Notes under the pieces: generated by a model
The model's input: only the letters and a program-made list of their open reading frames with translations
What the model was told of the DNA's origin: nothing
Database searches by the model: none
From: an uncultured Eubacteriales bacterium
GTDB lineage: Bacteria > Bacillota > Clostridia > Christensenellales > Borkfalkiaceae
Assembly (NCBI GenBank): GCA_900540805.1
Contig: UQHL01000003.1
Span: 1 to 64,000 of the forward strand
DNA: 64,000 bases
Direction: 5' to 3'
Program-made: the position numbers and the translations under genes
Shown here: positions 43,551 to 53,081 of the stretch, piece by piece
Layout of the letters: each line of letters opens with the position of its first letter
Numbering within the stretch: position 1 is the stretch's first letter

Positions 43551-44480
43551 ATGGATACCTCGACGACTTACAATTTAAACGACGAAATGCAGCTCGACAG
43601 ATTTGCCGCCGCGCTCAATTCCACTGTGCGGCGTAAAATGCTGCGGCTTCTCGGATCCAATAGTTACAGCGTAATCGGTTTGGCGGAAAAGTTGAACCTG
43701 TCCGTCAGCACCACCACTTTCCACTTAAAATTTTTGAAGGACGCGAATCTCGTAAAAGTGTTGCCCAATCCAAACAAAAGGGGAAACGAGAAAATTGTTG
43801 CCCAAGGGCTTGCCAGCGTCACGGTCGACCTCAAGACGCCTCTTTCGTATAAAAACACAGAGTTTGTTTATAATATTCCAATTGGAAGCTATACCGATTT
43901 CGACCTTCAACCGCCCTGCGGACTTGTCAATGCAAACGGATTGGTGTATATGCACGACAATCCCGACGTGTTTCGTACGCCCGAACGATTGAACGCGATC
44001 CTGCTCTCCTTTACAAAGGGATATGTGGAATATTCCGTTCCCGCTTTTGAGTATAAAAACAAAACAATTTTAAGCTTTACTTTTTCCGTGGAACTCTGTT
44101 CTGAATGTCCCAACTACAATAACGTATGGAAATCGGATATCACTTTTTGGATCAACGGTAAAGAAGTTTGTACTTATCGCAGCCAAGGCGATTACGGCGA
44201 CCGCAAGGGCAGATTTCCCATTCCGCACTGGCCCGTCAATTCGACTCAGTACGGCATGTTAAAAAAGGTTCGTATCGACGACAGGGGCACTTTTATAGAC
44301 GAGGCTTTGGTCAGCGAGGTTACCCTTCCCATGCTTGAACTCAACAGCCGTGACCTTACCACCCTTCGCATCGGCATTAAAGAGAGCGCGCGCTATGTCG
44401 GCGGAATTAATATTTTCGGAAAAAACAGCGGCGACACCGATCAGGACATTATCGTTCAGGTATGCTATAAAACGGTATAA
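43551..44480 (+). CDS. ArsR-type HTH regulator with large C-terminal domain
   Basis: A 309-residue regulator. The winged helix-turn-helix is at about 15-80, with R-K-M-L-R-L-L-G, L-A-E-K-L-N-L-S-V-S-T-T-T-F-H-L and F-L-K-D-A-N-L-V. The remaining 220 residues are beta-rich with W-x-x-D-I-T-F-W-I-N-G and no family I recognise; they may sense a sugar. A TTG 18 bases upstream is in frame but lies within the promoter, so the ATG at 43551 is chosen. It diverges from cassette C and presumably controls it. The mRNA should be leaderless. Confidence 0.8.
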   Translation: MDTSTTYNLNDEMQLDRFAAALNSTVRRKMLRLLGSNSYSVIGLAEKLNLSVSTTTFHLKFLKDANLVKVLPNPNKRGNEKIVAQGLASVTVDLKTPLSYKNTEFVYNIPIGSYTDFDLQPPCGLVNANGLVYMHDNPDVFRTPERLNAILLSFTKGYVEYSVPAFEYKNKTILSFTFSVELCSECPNYNNVWKSDITFWINGKEVCTYRSQGDYGDRKGRFPIPHWPVNSTQYGMLKKVRIDDRGTFIDEALVSEVTLPMLELNSRDLTTLRIGIKESARYVGGINIFGKNSGDTDQDIIVQVCYKTV

Positions 44481-44559
44481 GGTTATTGTGACTGCGGCAA
44501 GCGGATATCCAAGCGCCTTGGCCACATCACTACCATAAATCTGAAACTCAAAGAGAAAA

Positions 44560-44580
44560 GGCGCGGCTTCACGCCGCGCC
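44560..44580 (-). terminator. intrinsic terminator of cassette D
   Basis: GC-rich 8-bp stem GGCGCGGC/GCCGCGCC with a 5-base loop. On the minus strand TTTTCTCTTT follows directly. It lies 93 bases after the stop at 44673 and separates cassette D from the converging ArsR-type gene. Nothing else is seen between 44481 and 44672. Confidence 0.8.
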
Positions 44581-44672
44581 CGAATCTTCATCGATACCGC
44601 CTCGCCGAACTCCTTTATGGAAACTTTGGCAAAGTAGTTAGCCCTCTTTCTATTTTTTATCAGTGAAAAACT

Positions 44673-47600
44673 TTACCGCTTTTTGAGAAATATTCCGATA
44701 GCGAACAACAGAATACCCGTGATGCCTCCCAATGCCAAGCTCGAATTACAACCCGGTTTCTCTTTATCCAAAGGCTCAACGGAAGGCTTCTCCTCCATAA
44801 ATTCTTTTCCTTCGGCGATTTTTTCCACGAGATATTTTTTCGATTCTTTCAACGCCGCCGCCTTCGCCTTTACTTCTTCGTAGGTCTTGAACGACTGCGT
44901 CATATAACTTTCGGCGTCATCCAAAAGTGCTTTATAATCGGCATAGGAATAATCCGTATAGAACGCGGGATTCACCGCTTTCGCTTCGTCTATGGCGCTT
45001 TGCAAAGCTGTCAGATCCCCACTGAACTCAAGCGTTTTATAAAGCGCATCGTACAGTTGGAACATACCCACGTTGACGTCCGATTGAACGAGAAATTCAT
45101 CTGCGAGAATGCTTTCCGCCGCCTCAACTTTCAGTTGCAGATATGCCCAGGAATCTTCTGTATATTCGTAAGATTTCAGCCCCGCTACGATATTCAAAAG
45201 ATTTTCGATAACGCTTCTGTCTATTTCCGATTTGACAAATACCGTGGCATACGCTTTTATTCCGTAAATATTGGAAATTCCCAAATTCTCGAGTTCCGCC
45301 GCATCGAGAAGTCCGATAAACGCGAAATTACCGGTTTTCATCCTATCGTATTCGTCGCTCGACCATGTTACGCTAACAGAGTGCTTCACGCCCGCCGTAT
45401 CGATCACCTCGACGCTGTCCCCGAGTTTTTTAAGCACCTCTTTTTCCGATAAATATCGTTCTACCGCAACTTTAGTGTCCGCGCATGCCGCCGCAGCCTG
45501 CCCTTTGACAGGAAATGCAAAATCGTCTCCGAGCAGTGTTACGTTGAATTTCGTCACCGTCATGGGTAGAAGCCCCGAATGGATAGAAATATAACCGTTT
45601 TTACCCAAAAAGTCAGCGGAATACACATTCATCACGGGGCGGTTGTCGATGGCAAGAGATATCGTTCCTTTATAAACGATCAGTTTGAAATCGAAACTGT
45701 GTCCGACGTTCCAGCCGACGATATTTGCATCGAGAGGCCCTATTTCGCGACTGCCGTTCCAAAGGAGCGCCCTGCCTTTCGGCTCGATACCCACAACGAC
45801 GCCTTTGCCTGTATTCGACTGAACCACATCCGTCGAATCGCGGAATATCTGCACGCCCACATACCCCCAGGCTCCGGGATCGCTTACGTCTATCGACATC
45901 TTGGCGTCGATCATGAAATTTTCGTACGTTTTCGCGTTGTAGCTGTATGCTTTATCCCATTTGGATGTTTGATACTCGTCGGCTTCCCGGATTATCGTTC
46001 CGTCGTTTGTGAAATTTCCACCGCCGACCGCAGACCAATTTTCTTTATCCGCAATAAGATTTTCCCCCGAATCATATGCGGTGTAAACCTGTAATTCGGT
46101 AAAAAGCGATTGTTTTTCCTCGCCTTTGCAATCGTTTGTCGCCCGCAAATAACGCGCTCGTTTCGGTTCGAACGTAACGGTTTTCCCCACCGTGGCGACG
46201 TTCTGCATAGATTCCGCTTCAAACACCATAACCGCATCGCTGAAATCTTCCTTGCAGGCGAGCTGTATCTTGACTTTTCCAAACCACCAGTCGTGCCACA
46301 TGGAAAAGGTAACTTTATCCACCGACGCCTCTTCCCCGAGGTCAATCACCGCCCAGCCGACTTCTTTGGTACTTAAGGTACTGGATCCGGGATCGAAAGA
46401 CCCGTCGGTCAGATTTTTGATATTCGCCGCCGAGCCGTTGAAGCCCTCAAATTCCAGTTTTCTCGACATATCCATAGACAGGAATTTTCCGATTTTTCCC
46501 TGCGCAATATTCCTTGAAGCATCCATGATCATTAGGTCTATATCCAACACCCGACTGACGTCCGATCCACGCACGCTGATAGCGCGGACGGTATAGGTTT
46601 CGGATTCGCCGTAAGAGCCGATTTCAAACGTACCGTCATACAGCTTGGTTGTACCCTTGTTCACCTCGGGAAAGCTTCCGTCCGTGGTATAATAAATCTT
46701 CGCGCCGTTGTCCCCCGTCGTCAGGGATATTTTCTGCGGACCTATATAAATGCCGCTTTGATGACTACTTTCGGGAACGTTGAGCTCTTCGAAAATTTCC
46801 AAATTGTCCCCAAGCAACTTATATATTTTTATCTCGCCCGGCTTAAACGTATCGTTGAAACTTCCGCCGCTTACGTCATACTCGATTTCTTCGGGCGCAA
46901 GCAGCGTGTTTTCCAAATCGCCCGGATCGGGCAGAGTATCCGCAGTATAATCGGTGGGTTTATAGTACTTTATTTTCTCGATTCCCGTAGTAAGATCAAC
47001 GTTGAAACGATATTCCTTCGCCTCGCCCGACAGGTCTTTGTTAAAGACAAGCAGATAGGGTTCGTTTGTATCCTTGGTATAAGCGATGGAATACACGAAG
47101 CTGTCCGTCGATTTGCCCGGCTGTAAAATGAAACCTGACGGCAGTGCCTCCGCGCCGACGGGCGTCTTAGCCGTGTGGTAGGCGTGCTTTACGTCGATAT
47201 TCATAAGAATATTGCCGAGCTGGCGCGTCTGCCAATTGAGAACCGTCATCGGCTCGTACAGATCGGTGGGATTACCCTCAAAATCCGTAACGAAATCCCG
47301 CATTCCCTCACCGCCGTTTTCGGGGGCAACGTAAGAGGGAGCAACCCAGCAGAAATGTGAAATACTTTTAAGCCCGTAAGCGAGAAGGGAATTCATGCTC
47401 CATCTCGCCATATCCTCGGTGGGACGGGTCATGCCGTTCCACGACCCCATCTGAGTAAATCCGCCCGTCTTGATCTTGCCGTTTTTATACGCCACGTCGC
47501 GGATAACTTCGAGATCGCTGAAATAGGTGGAACGCACATCCTCCGTCTGCGTAAACGGATAATGATCGAAATAGAGATAATCCATGTTTTCCGAACCGAC

Positions 47601-48212
47601 TAAATTCACCCATTTCGTGATATAGTCCCGATAAGTACCGCCGAGATTGGTTGCTCCCGCATAGCTGGGGAAGAGATTGACGAACGGCCATCTCGACGGA
47701 TCGCCCCCGCCGAATTCCAGCACCGTCTCCGCCAAAGCATCCATTTGCGCGGAACTGGGTTCGTCCTTTAAATGATAACCGATACACGCGGCAAGCTGCC
47801 TGGCTTTTTCGTAACAGGCGTCGAAATCGTACATATCCGAGCCCTGATAGAAATAGTACATGTTCAGCTCCTGCGCAACCGCGTCCAGCGCGGCATAAAA
47901 TTCATCCTGATTTTTGACGAATTCCGACACCAAGCGGGTGGCGGAATTGCTCCCTTTTGCACCGCTTGCCGCGTTGGGTGCATCGATAAGATTCATTCCG
48001 CAACGGGCAAGCTCTCTCACTTGATCCAAATAGGAAGTTTTGCCCGTGTCGTAAAATTGGATCCAACCGCCGACCGTAAATTGAGTTTCATAAACTTTCG
48101 GGACGTTTCCCCCGACGCTTCCTCCGTCGGCATTCGCCGCAAGGACGGACGCACCGGAAAGGGATATCGCCGCCGCGAGCAGCGAAACCGCAAATCGTTT
48201 AATTTTTCGCAT
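44673..48212 (-). CDS. multi-domain surface glycosidase-like protein with G-C-N-S tail
   Basis: A secreted protein of 1179 residues. A TIM-barrel-like domain (about 35-370) has Y-H-L-K-D-E-P near 146-152, Y-L-Y-F-D-H-Y-P-F and H-F-C-W-V-A-P, the pattern of clan GH-A enzymes, though no family is clear. A beta-sandwich follows, then a chitobiase-C-like piece (K-I-Y-Y-T-T-D-G), an F5/8 C module of CBM32 type, a LamG-like domain, an Ig-like domain and helical FIVAR-like repeats. The tail is P-G-C-N-S-S (Cys1155), helix, K-K-R. A GTG six bases upstream is less likely than the ATG at 48212. It overlaps the upstream gene by 14 bp. Confidence 0.72.
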   Translation of the reverse strand: MRKIKRFAVSLLAAAISLSGASVLAANADGGSVGGNVPKVYETQFTVGGWIQFYDTGKTSYLDQVRELARCGMNLIDAPNAASGAKGSNSATRLVSEFVKNQDEFYAALDAVAQELNMYYFYQGSDMYDFDACYEKARQLAACIGYHLKDEPSSAQMDALAETVLEFGGGDPSRWPFVNLFPSYAGATNLGGTYRDYITKWVNLVGSENMDYLYFDHYPFTQTEDVRSTYFSDLEVIRDVAYKNGKIKTGGFTQMGSWNGMTRPTEDMARWSMNSLLAYGLKSISHFCWVAPSYVAPENGGEGMRDFVTDFEGNPTDLYEPMTVLNWQTRQLGNILMNIDVKHAYHTAKTPVGAEALPSGFILQPGKSTDSFVYSIAYTKDTNEPYLLVFNKDLSGEAKEYRFNVDLTTGIEKIKYYKPTDYTADTLPDPGDLENTLLAPEEIEYDVSGGSFNDTFKPGEIKIYKLLGDNLEIFEELNVPESSHQSGIYIGPQKISLTTGDNGAKIYYTTDGSFPEVNKGTTKLYDGTFEIGSYGESETYTVRAISVRGSDVSRVLDIDLMIMDASRNIAQGKIGKFLSMDMSRKLEFEGFNGSAANIKNLTDGSFDPGSSTLSTKEVGWAVIDLGEEASVDKVTFSMWHDWWFGKVKIQLACKEDFSDAVMVFEAESMQNVATVGKTVTFEPKRARYLRATNDCKGEEKQSLFTELQVYTAYDSGENLIADKENWSAVGGGNFTNDGTIIREADEYQTSKWDKAYSYNAKTYENFMIDAKMSIDVSDPGAWGYVGVQIFRDSTDVVQSNTGKGVVVGIEPKGRALLWNGSREIGPLDANIVGWNVGHSFDFKLIVYKGTISLAIDNRPVMNVYSADFLGKNGYISIHSGLLPMTVTKFNVTLLGDDFAFPVKGQAAAACADTKVAVERYLSEKEVLKKLGDSVEVIDTAGVKHSVSVTWSSDEYDRMKTGNFAFIGLLDAAELENLGISNIYGIKAYATVFVKSEIDRSVIENLLNIVAGLKSYEYTEDSWAYLQLKVEAAESILADEFLVQSDVNVGMFQLYDALYKTLEFSGDLTALQSAIDEAKAVNPAFYTDYSYADYKALLDDAESYMTQSFKTYEEVKAKAAALKESKKYLVEKIAEGKEFMEEKPSVEPLDKEKPGCNSSLALGGITGILLFAIGIFLKKR

Positions 48213-51200
48213 TGTCACACCTCTTTTTTCTTATCATACAGACCGCGGCAGCAAAGCAGAGCAACGTGCCGACCGCCGTGAAGCCGATTACGCTTTTACA
48301 ACCGCCTTCCGTAACTTTGCTGTTTTCCACAGCTATTTTAAGCAGGTTCTCCGCTTCCGTCACCTGCGTTTGTGTAATTTCCCCGTCAAAATCCACAAGC
48401 GCCTGCACATAATCGATAGCTTTCTTCAAATCGGACGCCTTCATTTCGTCCAGCTTCGTCGCGTCTATCTTTTTCGCATCGGCCAACATCTGCGTCAACT
48501 CTGTTTTATCACCCAATCTCTCCAGTTTTTCATATGCCGCCTTCAAAGCTGCCGCAGCCGCGTCCACATCCGGCTGACTGACGTCGTCGCTGCGTTTCGC
48601 CTTATTCGCTTCGTAGAGCGCCGCCGAAAATCCGCCGAAGGATTTCTTTGTATAGTCATTCGCGTCCTCTCCGCTGTAAAGAGCAAGATATTCGTTAAGA
48701 ACGGCTTTGTCGCCTTTCTTTTCCAACGCGGAAAGCGCTGCGTTTATCTTCTCCAACGCCCCGTCCACTTCCTCCTGAAGCAACTGTTCAGGAGCCTTTT
48801 CATACGTTGCGGTTATCTCGCGGTAAACGGTTTGAAGATTTTTATAAGAAGAAACGGTGTACTCCGCTTCTTTCGCCGCTTTCGCCTTTTCCACAGCAGC
48901 GTCAAACGCCGTTCTGTCCGCCTGCTTGACGAGAGCGTCCACCTTCGCTTTCAGCGCATCGTAATAAACGTCTATCTCCGCCTGCGACATGTCGGCTACG
49001 ATATCGGGAGCAAACAACGCCTCCGCTTCGTACATTCTGTCGAGATAATCCGCATAAGAACCGATGAAATATCCGTTTGTATCCGTTTCCGAAAAACCGT
49101 AAGCTTGCTTACACGCGTCGAAATACTCTTTCAGTCCCGCAATACTTCCGCGAAGCACAGGTTGCGCCTCGAAAAGAATTTTAGTCAACTCCTTAATTTC
49201 ATCGGCCGAAATATTCTGCTTTGCCTCTTCCGTCGCCTCGAGATATTCCGCCGCGCTTCCGAGATGTTCTTTCATTTGAGCCAGCGAGGAAACGGTAATT
49301 TTAATCTCGTCCGCGATTTTCGCTTTCAGCGCCGTTTCCGCCTCTTTAAGGGCGCTGTAATCCGCCGTTACGGCTCGTGCTTTAAGCGATTCTTTGGCAT
49401 CGGTCAGCGCCGCCAGCAACCCGTCCACGGCCGCCTGATCGAGGTCGGCGTTTCCGTCTGCCGCAACCGCGGCTTCCGCAGCGGAACGAGCCGTCCCGAA
49501 CGTCTCAAACGAAGAAACGGTGTAATCGTTTTCACTATATTCCTTGACGGAATCGAATAAAGCTTTTAAGGCTGCGGTATCGCCTTTAAGTGCCAAAGCT
49601 CCGTATGCCGTTTTTAATGCCATACACGCGCCGTCCACTTCTTCCTGCGTTATATATGCTTGTTGCTTCACCGCCTCGGCGGCATTTTTCGCCGCGGTAA
49701 AAACGTTTATTGTAGAAGTCGTGTAATTTGAAATCGTCACCGCTTCCGCCTCCGTGATAGCGGCGTCCAGCATCGTTGTATTCACCGCCGTAACGAGGAT
49801 TTTCACCGAGATACTTTTCAAAAGCCCGTAATAGTCCGATTCGTCCGCGGCGGAACAAAATGCCGTATATTCTCCCGCTTTTGTCTTGTCGTAATCCTCG
49901 CTTGTCCATACGCACGCGATCTCCTTATTCGTGCCGTCGGAATAAACGACGTTCAAAACGGAAGGGAGAGCAAGCTCGGCAAAATTTTTATTGCAATACA
50001 CCGCAACATTTTCAACTTCGGGGACGGAAGAAACGTAGGACTTATACTCGTATGCGGGAGGCGCGGCGGGATCGCGGCAAGTCCAGGCCTGCAATTCGGT
50101 GTAAATGGAATTGTAGCTTCCCTGTCCCGTCTGCGCAAACGCCCGTATGTACCTGCCTTTGATCGGCTCGAAATTAAACGTGAAACCCACGCTGGCGTTT
50201 GGTATCCATTCCACATTGTAATTATGCGCAGGATCCATCGAACCCTTATAAGCACTCAATCCGTTCCAATTTCCGCCGTCCGAACAGAATATCGTCTGTA
50301 CGCCCGTCTCAAAAGCAGGGTCGTCGCTTACCTGTACCGTCACCGAACGGAATACCCAATCGTGCCAGAGATTAAGCACGACTTTATTTATCCATACGCT
50401 CTTTTCCATATCCACCTGAATAAAGGCGCAACCGTCAAACTGAATGGAATTTTCCGCATCCGTCCTGCCGTCCACCACTGCGGCAATCGTTTTTCCGCCA
50501 TTATGATCTTGCGCTTCTTTCGGCGTTCCCATGCTGTCGTAAGCCGTTACATTTTTATTCAGACAGGCATTTTCTGATCCTGTAAATTCTTCGGGAGGAG
50601 CGCAGGTCCAAGCCTGCAGCTCGGTGAAAAGAGAAAATTTCCCCTCTCCCTTGGTATTGTTGGTAATTCTTATATATCTCGCCAACGTCGAAGCAAACTC
50701 AATCGTTTTGCCTGTGGTTGCGACGTTCTGCATAGATTCTGCTTCAAGCACTGTCACCCTGTCGCTGAAATCTTCCCGGCGGGCAAGCTCTATCTTCACG
50801 TCGCCAAACCACCAGTCGTGCCACATAGAGAATACTACCTTATCCACATACGCTTCTTTTCCGAAATCGACTACCGCCCACCCCACTTCTTTAGTGTTTA
50901 AGGCGCTGGATCCCGGATCGAACGAGTTATCCGTCAGATTGGCTTTATCCGCTGTCGAACCGTTGAACCCCTCGACGTCCAGTTCTCTCGACATGTCCAT
51001 AGACAGGAATTTTCCCGTTTTCCCGAAACAGATGTTTTCGGGTTCGGTGAAAACGGGACTGTCGGAAAGATAGTTGAAATCAAACGGCATACCGTATTTT
51101 CCATCTTTATAAGACACCGCTCTCAACCGCACCGCGTCGGCGCCTATCCCGATAGGCTCGGCGTACTTATTCGAATTTTTTGTCGGCACGCCACCGTCCA

Positions 51201-51927
51201 TCGTATAATAAATTTCCGTTCCCGCCACATCGCAAGATAGAGTCACCTGCTTCTTTTCGGTATATTTGCCCGATATCATATCCGCATACACGGGATTTCC
51301 GTCCATAACGGCAAACATTTGAATTTCTCCGAGGCAGGTGTACCCCTGCGCCGTGCCGTTACCAACCGTGTTCCCCGTCACCCTGATATAACGCGCCTTG
51401 ACGGGTGAAAACTCAAACGTTCTGCCCTGATTGGCAATGTTATACAGCACCCCCGTCACCGCCACGGAACTATCCGACGTGAACGGCGCCTCTGCCTTGT
51501 TGTTATAAACGGTGATGGGGTTATTGAAGTCTGCGGTTAAAGACAGCTCTACGAAAAAATCCTGCGCGCCCCAGTCGTGGACGATATCCACAAGAACCTT
51601 GTTTACGATAAATTCCTCTCCCGCATCCACCGTTACATATCCTATTACGCCGTTTCCGCTTTTGTCAACCAGCTTCGCCGTCTGCGTAGATCCGATGACG
51701 CTATCCACAAAAATGCTTTTTGCGCCTGTGCCTCCGTGCGGACCGCCGCTCAATTCCACTTCCCGCCCTTCGAGATCGGTGACGGAGATATTTGCGTCGC
51801 TGATATTTCTCAGCACGTTTGCGGACTTATATCTTATGGTCGTATCCGCAGACGCAAGCGTCCCTGCCAACGATGACGTAGCGAGGATACCTACCGTCAA
51901 TAAGACGATTCCTGCCGTTTTCCTCAT
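48199..51927 (-). CDS. surface protein with three F5/8 C modules, FIVAR-like repeats and G-C-K-S tail
   Basis: A secreted protein of 1242 residues. An F5/8 C-like module comes first, then a chitobiase-C-like piece with I-Y-Y-T-M-D-G, then two more F5/8 C (CBM32-type) modules with M-W-H-D-W and L-W-H-D-W. An Ig-like domain follows and then about 470 residues of helical repeats with Y-(T/S)-x-x-S-(F/Y)-x-x-(F/L) and L-x-A-L-x-x-(K/A)-G-D-K, like FIVAR. The tail is G-G-C-K-S (Cys1210), helix and R-K-K-R. ATG 51927 follows AGGAGGAACAAAG. No catalytic domain; it probably holds cells to glycan. Confidence 0.75.
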   Translation of the reverse strand: MRKTAGIVLLTVGILATSSLAGTLASADTTIRYKSANVLRNISDANISVTDLEGREVELSGGPHGGTGAKSIFVDSVIGSTQTAKLVDKSGNGVIGYVTVDAGEEFIVNKVLVDIVHDWGAQDFFVELSLTADFNNPITVYNNKAEAPFTSDSSVAVTGVLYNIANQGRTFEFSPVKARYIRVTGNTVGNGTAQGYTCLGEIQMFAVMDGNPVYADMISGKYTEKKQVTLSCDVAGTEIYYTMDGGVPTKNSNKYAEPIGIGADAVRLRAVSYKDGKYGMPFDFNYLSDSPVFTEPENICFGKTGKFLSMDMSRELDVEGFNGSTADKANLTDNSFDPGSSALNTKEVGWAVVDFGKEAYVDKVVFSMWHDWWFGDVKIELARREDFSDRVTVLEAESMQNVATTGKTIEFASTLARYIRITNNTKGEGKFSLFTELQAWTCAPPEEFTGSENACLNKNVTAYDSMGTPKEAQDHNGGKTIAAVVDGRTDAENSIQFDGCAFIQVDMEKSVWINKVVLNLWHDWVFRSVTVQVSDDPAFETGVQTIFCSDGGNWNGLSAYKGSMDPAHNYNVEWIPNASVGFTFNFEPIKGRYIRAFAQTGQGSYNSIYTELQAWTCRDPAAPPAYEYKSYVSSVPEVENVAVYCNKNFAELALPSVLNVVYSDGTNKEIACVWTSEDYDKTKAGEYTAFCSAADESDYYGLLKSISVKILVTAVNTTMLDAAITEAEAVTISNYTTSTINVFTAAKNAAEAVKQQAYITQEEVDGACMALKTAYGALALKGDTAALKALFDSVKEYSENDYTVSSFETFGTARSAAEAAVAADGNADLDQAAVDGLLAALTDAKESLKARAVTADYSALKEAETALKAKIADEIKITVSSLAQMKEHLGSAAEYLEATEEAKQNISADEIKELTKILFEAQPVLRGSIAGLKEYFDACKQAYGFSETDTNGYFIGSYADYLDRMYEAEALFAPDIVADMSQAEIDVYYDALKAKVDALVKQADRTAFDAAVEKAKAAKEAEYTVSSYKNLQTVYREITATYEKAPEQLLQEEVDGALEKINAALSALEKKGDKAVLNEYLALYSGEDANDYTKKSFGGFSAALYEANKAKRSDDVSQPDVDAAAAALKAAYEKLERLGDKTELTQMLADAKKIDATKLDEMKASDLKKAIDYVQALVDFDGEITQTQVTEAENLLKIAVENSKVTEGGCKSVIGFTAVGTLLCFAAAVCMIRKKRCDNAKN

Positions 51928-52030
51928 CTTTGTTCCTCCTGTTACGTTATATTTTCCGCCGATTTCTTTCGGTTTCACGTCTTAAAAAATCAACCTCTCT
52001 TCCTTTTCGCTCGTTTCCAATGTTTACCCG

Positions 52031-53050
52031 CTATCTTTTTCGGTTGTATAAAACGATCCCGCACAATGCCACAGCCGAAACGAGACACACCGATCCGCCT
52101 ATCCGTCCCGAACAGCCGCTTTCTATATAACGGCTGATTTCGGAAGTATAAACGAGATCGGGATTAACTTTTCCTTCCCGTTCGAACAGAGCATCCTTGT
52201 CTTTTACCTCTCCCGCCAATTTCGAAAGTGCGTCGTCCCTATCCGCTTCGGGGACGGGAGCAAAGTCCTTATATCCCTCCTTTTCGGGTTCGGGCAACGC
52301 CTTAATCCGGAAATTACGATATTTTGTTTCGTTGTTGACGCTTACCAATGATACATAGCCCGTATCGTAAAACTCTTCGGGAAGGTTCTGCGTCATATAA
52401 GGAGAATAATCTACGCTTACTTCGAGGACGTTGCCCACCACTTTGATTTGCAGGTTATGCCATGCCGTATCGCTGTAACCGTCTATACTGCCAAACTCGT
52501 AAGGTCCTGAAATAACCTCGTCGCCCCAGAGCGTGACGGTACCGTTCTGCTGGACAAATACGCCTGCGCCGTCGTCAAGATAATATTTCCCTTCTTCCAG
52601 CTGACGGATCGCTACCACCGGCCAAAATCCCGAACGACCGCGCTGATAGTCCACCGAAAGTTCGAAATTAAGGTACGCCTCTTTCGTAAACGTAAGCATC
52701 GCAATCTGATTCGTCTCGTACTTGCCTGTCAGCTCGTTCTTTTTTATATCGTTGATACGCCGAATCTCCCCGTTTTGGATATACCAATGCGAATCTTTCG
52801 CCTCCGCGTCGTCGGTCACCTCGTCCGCCTTTGACGAGCCGAGCGCCTGTTCGAGATAATAAGCGTGGAAAACATTGTTTACCTGTGTGAGATCGTTAAA
52901 TTTCTGCACATAATCGTAATAGCCGTCTTCCTTTTCCTCGTAGCTTTCCGCCGCAAGCGCGGCATGACCGCCCGAGGGAACAAACGCCAGCCCCACCGCC
53001 GCAAATACGGCAAACATGGTAAGCGATAGTTTCTTTATCCTGTCTTTCAT
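52031..53050 (-). CDS. secreted LamG-like protein with G-C-S-G tail
   Basis: A 339-residue protein with a signal peptide ending near A-L-A-A-E-S. The body is one concanavalin-like beta-sandwich, related to DUF1080/LamG domains, with F-E-L-S-V-D-Y-Q, G-A-G-V-F-V-Q-Q-N-G-T-V and W-H-N-L-Q-I-K-V-V-G-N. This pattern binds or cleaves sugars in relatives; no catalytic pair is obvious. The tail is S-G-C-S-G-R (Cys313), helix and N-R-K-R. GGAGGAACAAAGCT precedes the ATG. It lies between the (alpha/alpha)6 lipoprotein gene and the FIVAR-repeat gene. Confidence 0.68.
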   Translation of the reverse strand: MKDRIKKLSLTMFAVFAAVGLAFVPSGGHAALAAESYEEKEDGYYDYVQKFNDLTQVNNVFHAYYLEQALGSSKADEVTDDAEAKDSHWYIQNGEIRRINDIKKNELTGKYETNQIAMLTFTKEAYLNFELSVDYQRGRSGFWPVVAIRQLEEGKYYLDDGAGVFVQQNGTVTLWGDEVISGPYEFGSIDGYSDTAWHNLQIKVVGNVLEVSVDYSPYMTQNLPEEFYDTGYVSLVSVNNETKYRNFRIKALPEPEKEGYKDFAPVPEADRDDALSKLAGEVKDKDALFEREGKVNPDLVYTSEISRYIESGCSGRIGGSVCLVSAVALCGIVLYNRKR

Positions 53051-53081
53051 AGCTTTGTTCCTCCTGCTTCTCTCGTTTCCC

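Noticed and set aside
51928..51978. Earlier start for the FIVAR-repeat surface protein
   Set aside because: The added residues are polar and precede a complete signal peptide; AGGAGGAACAAAG lies directly before the ATG at 51927.
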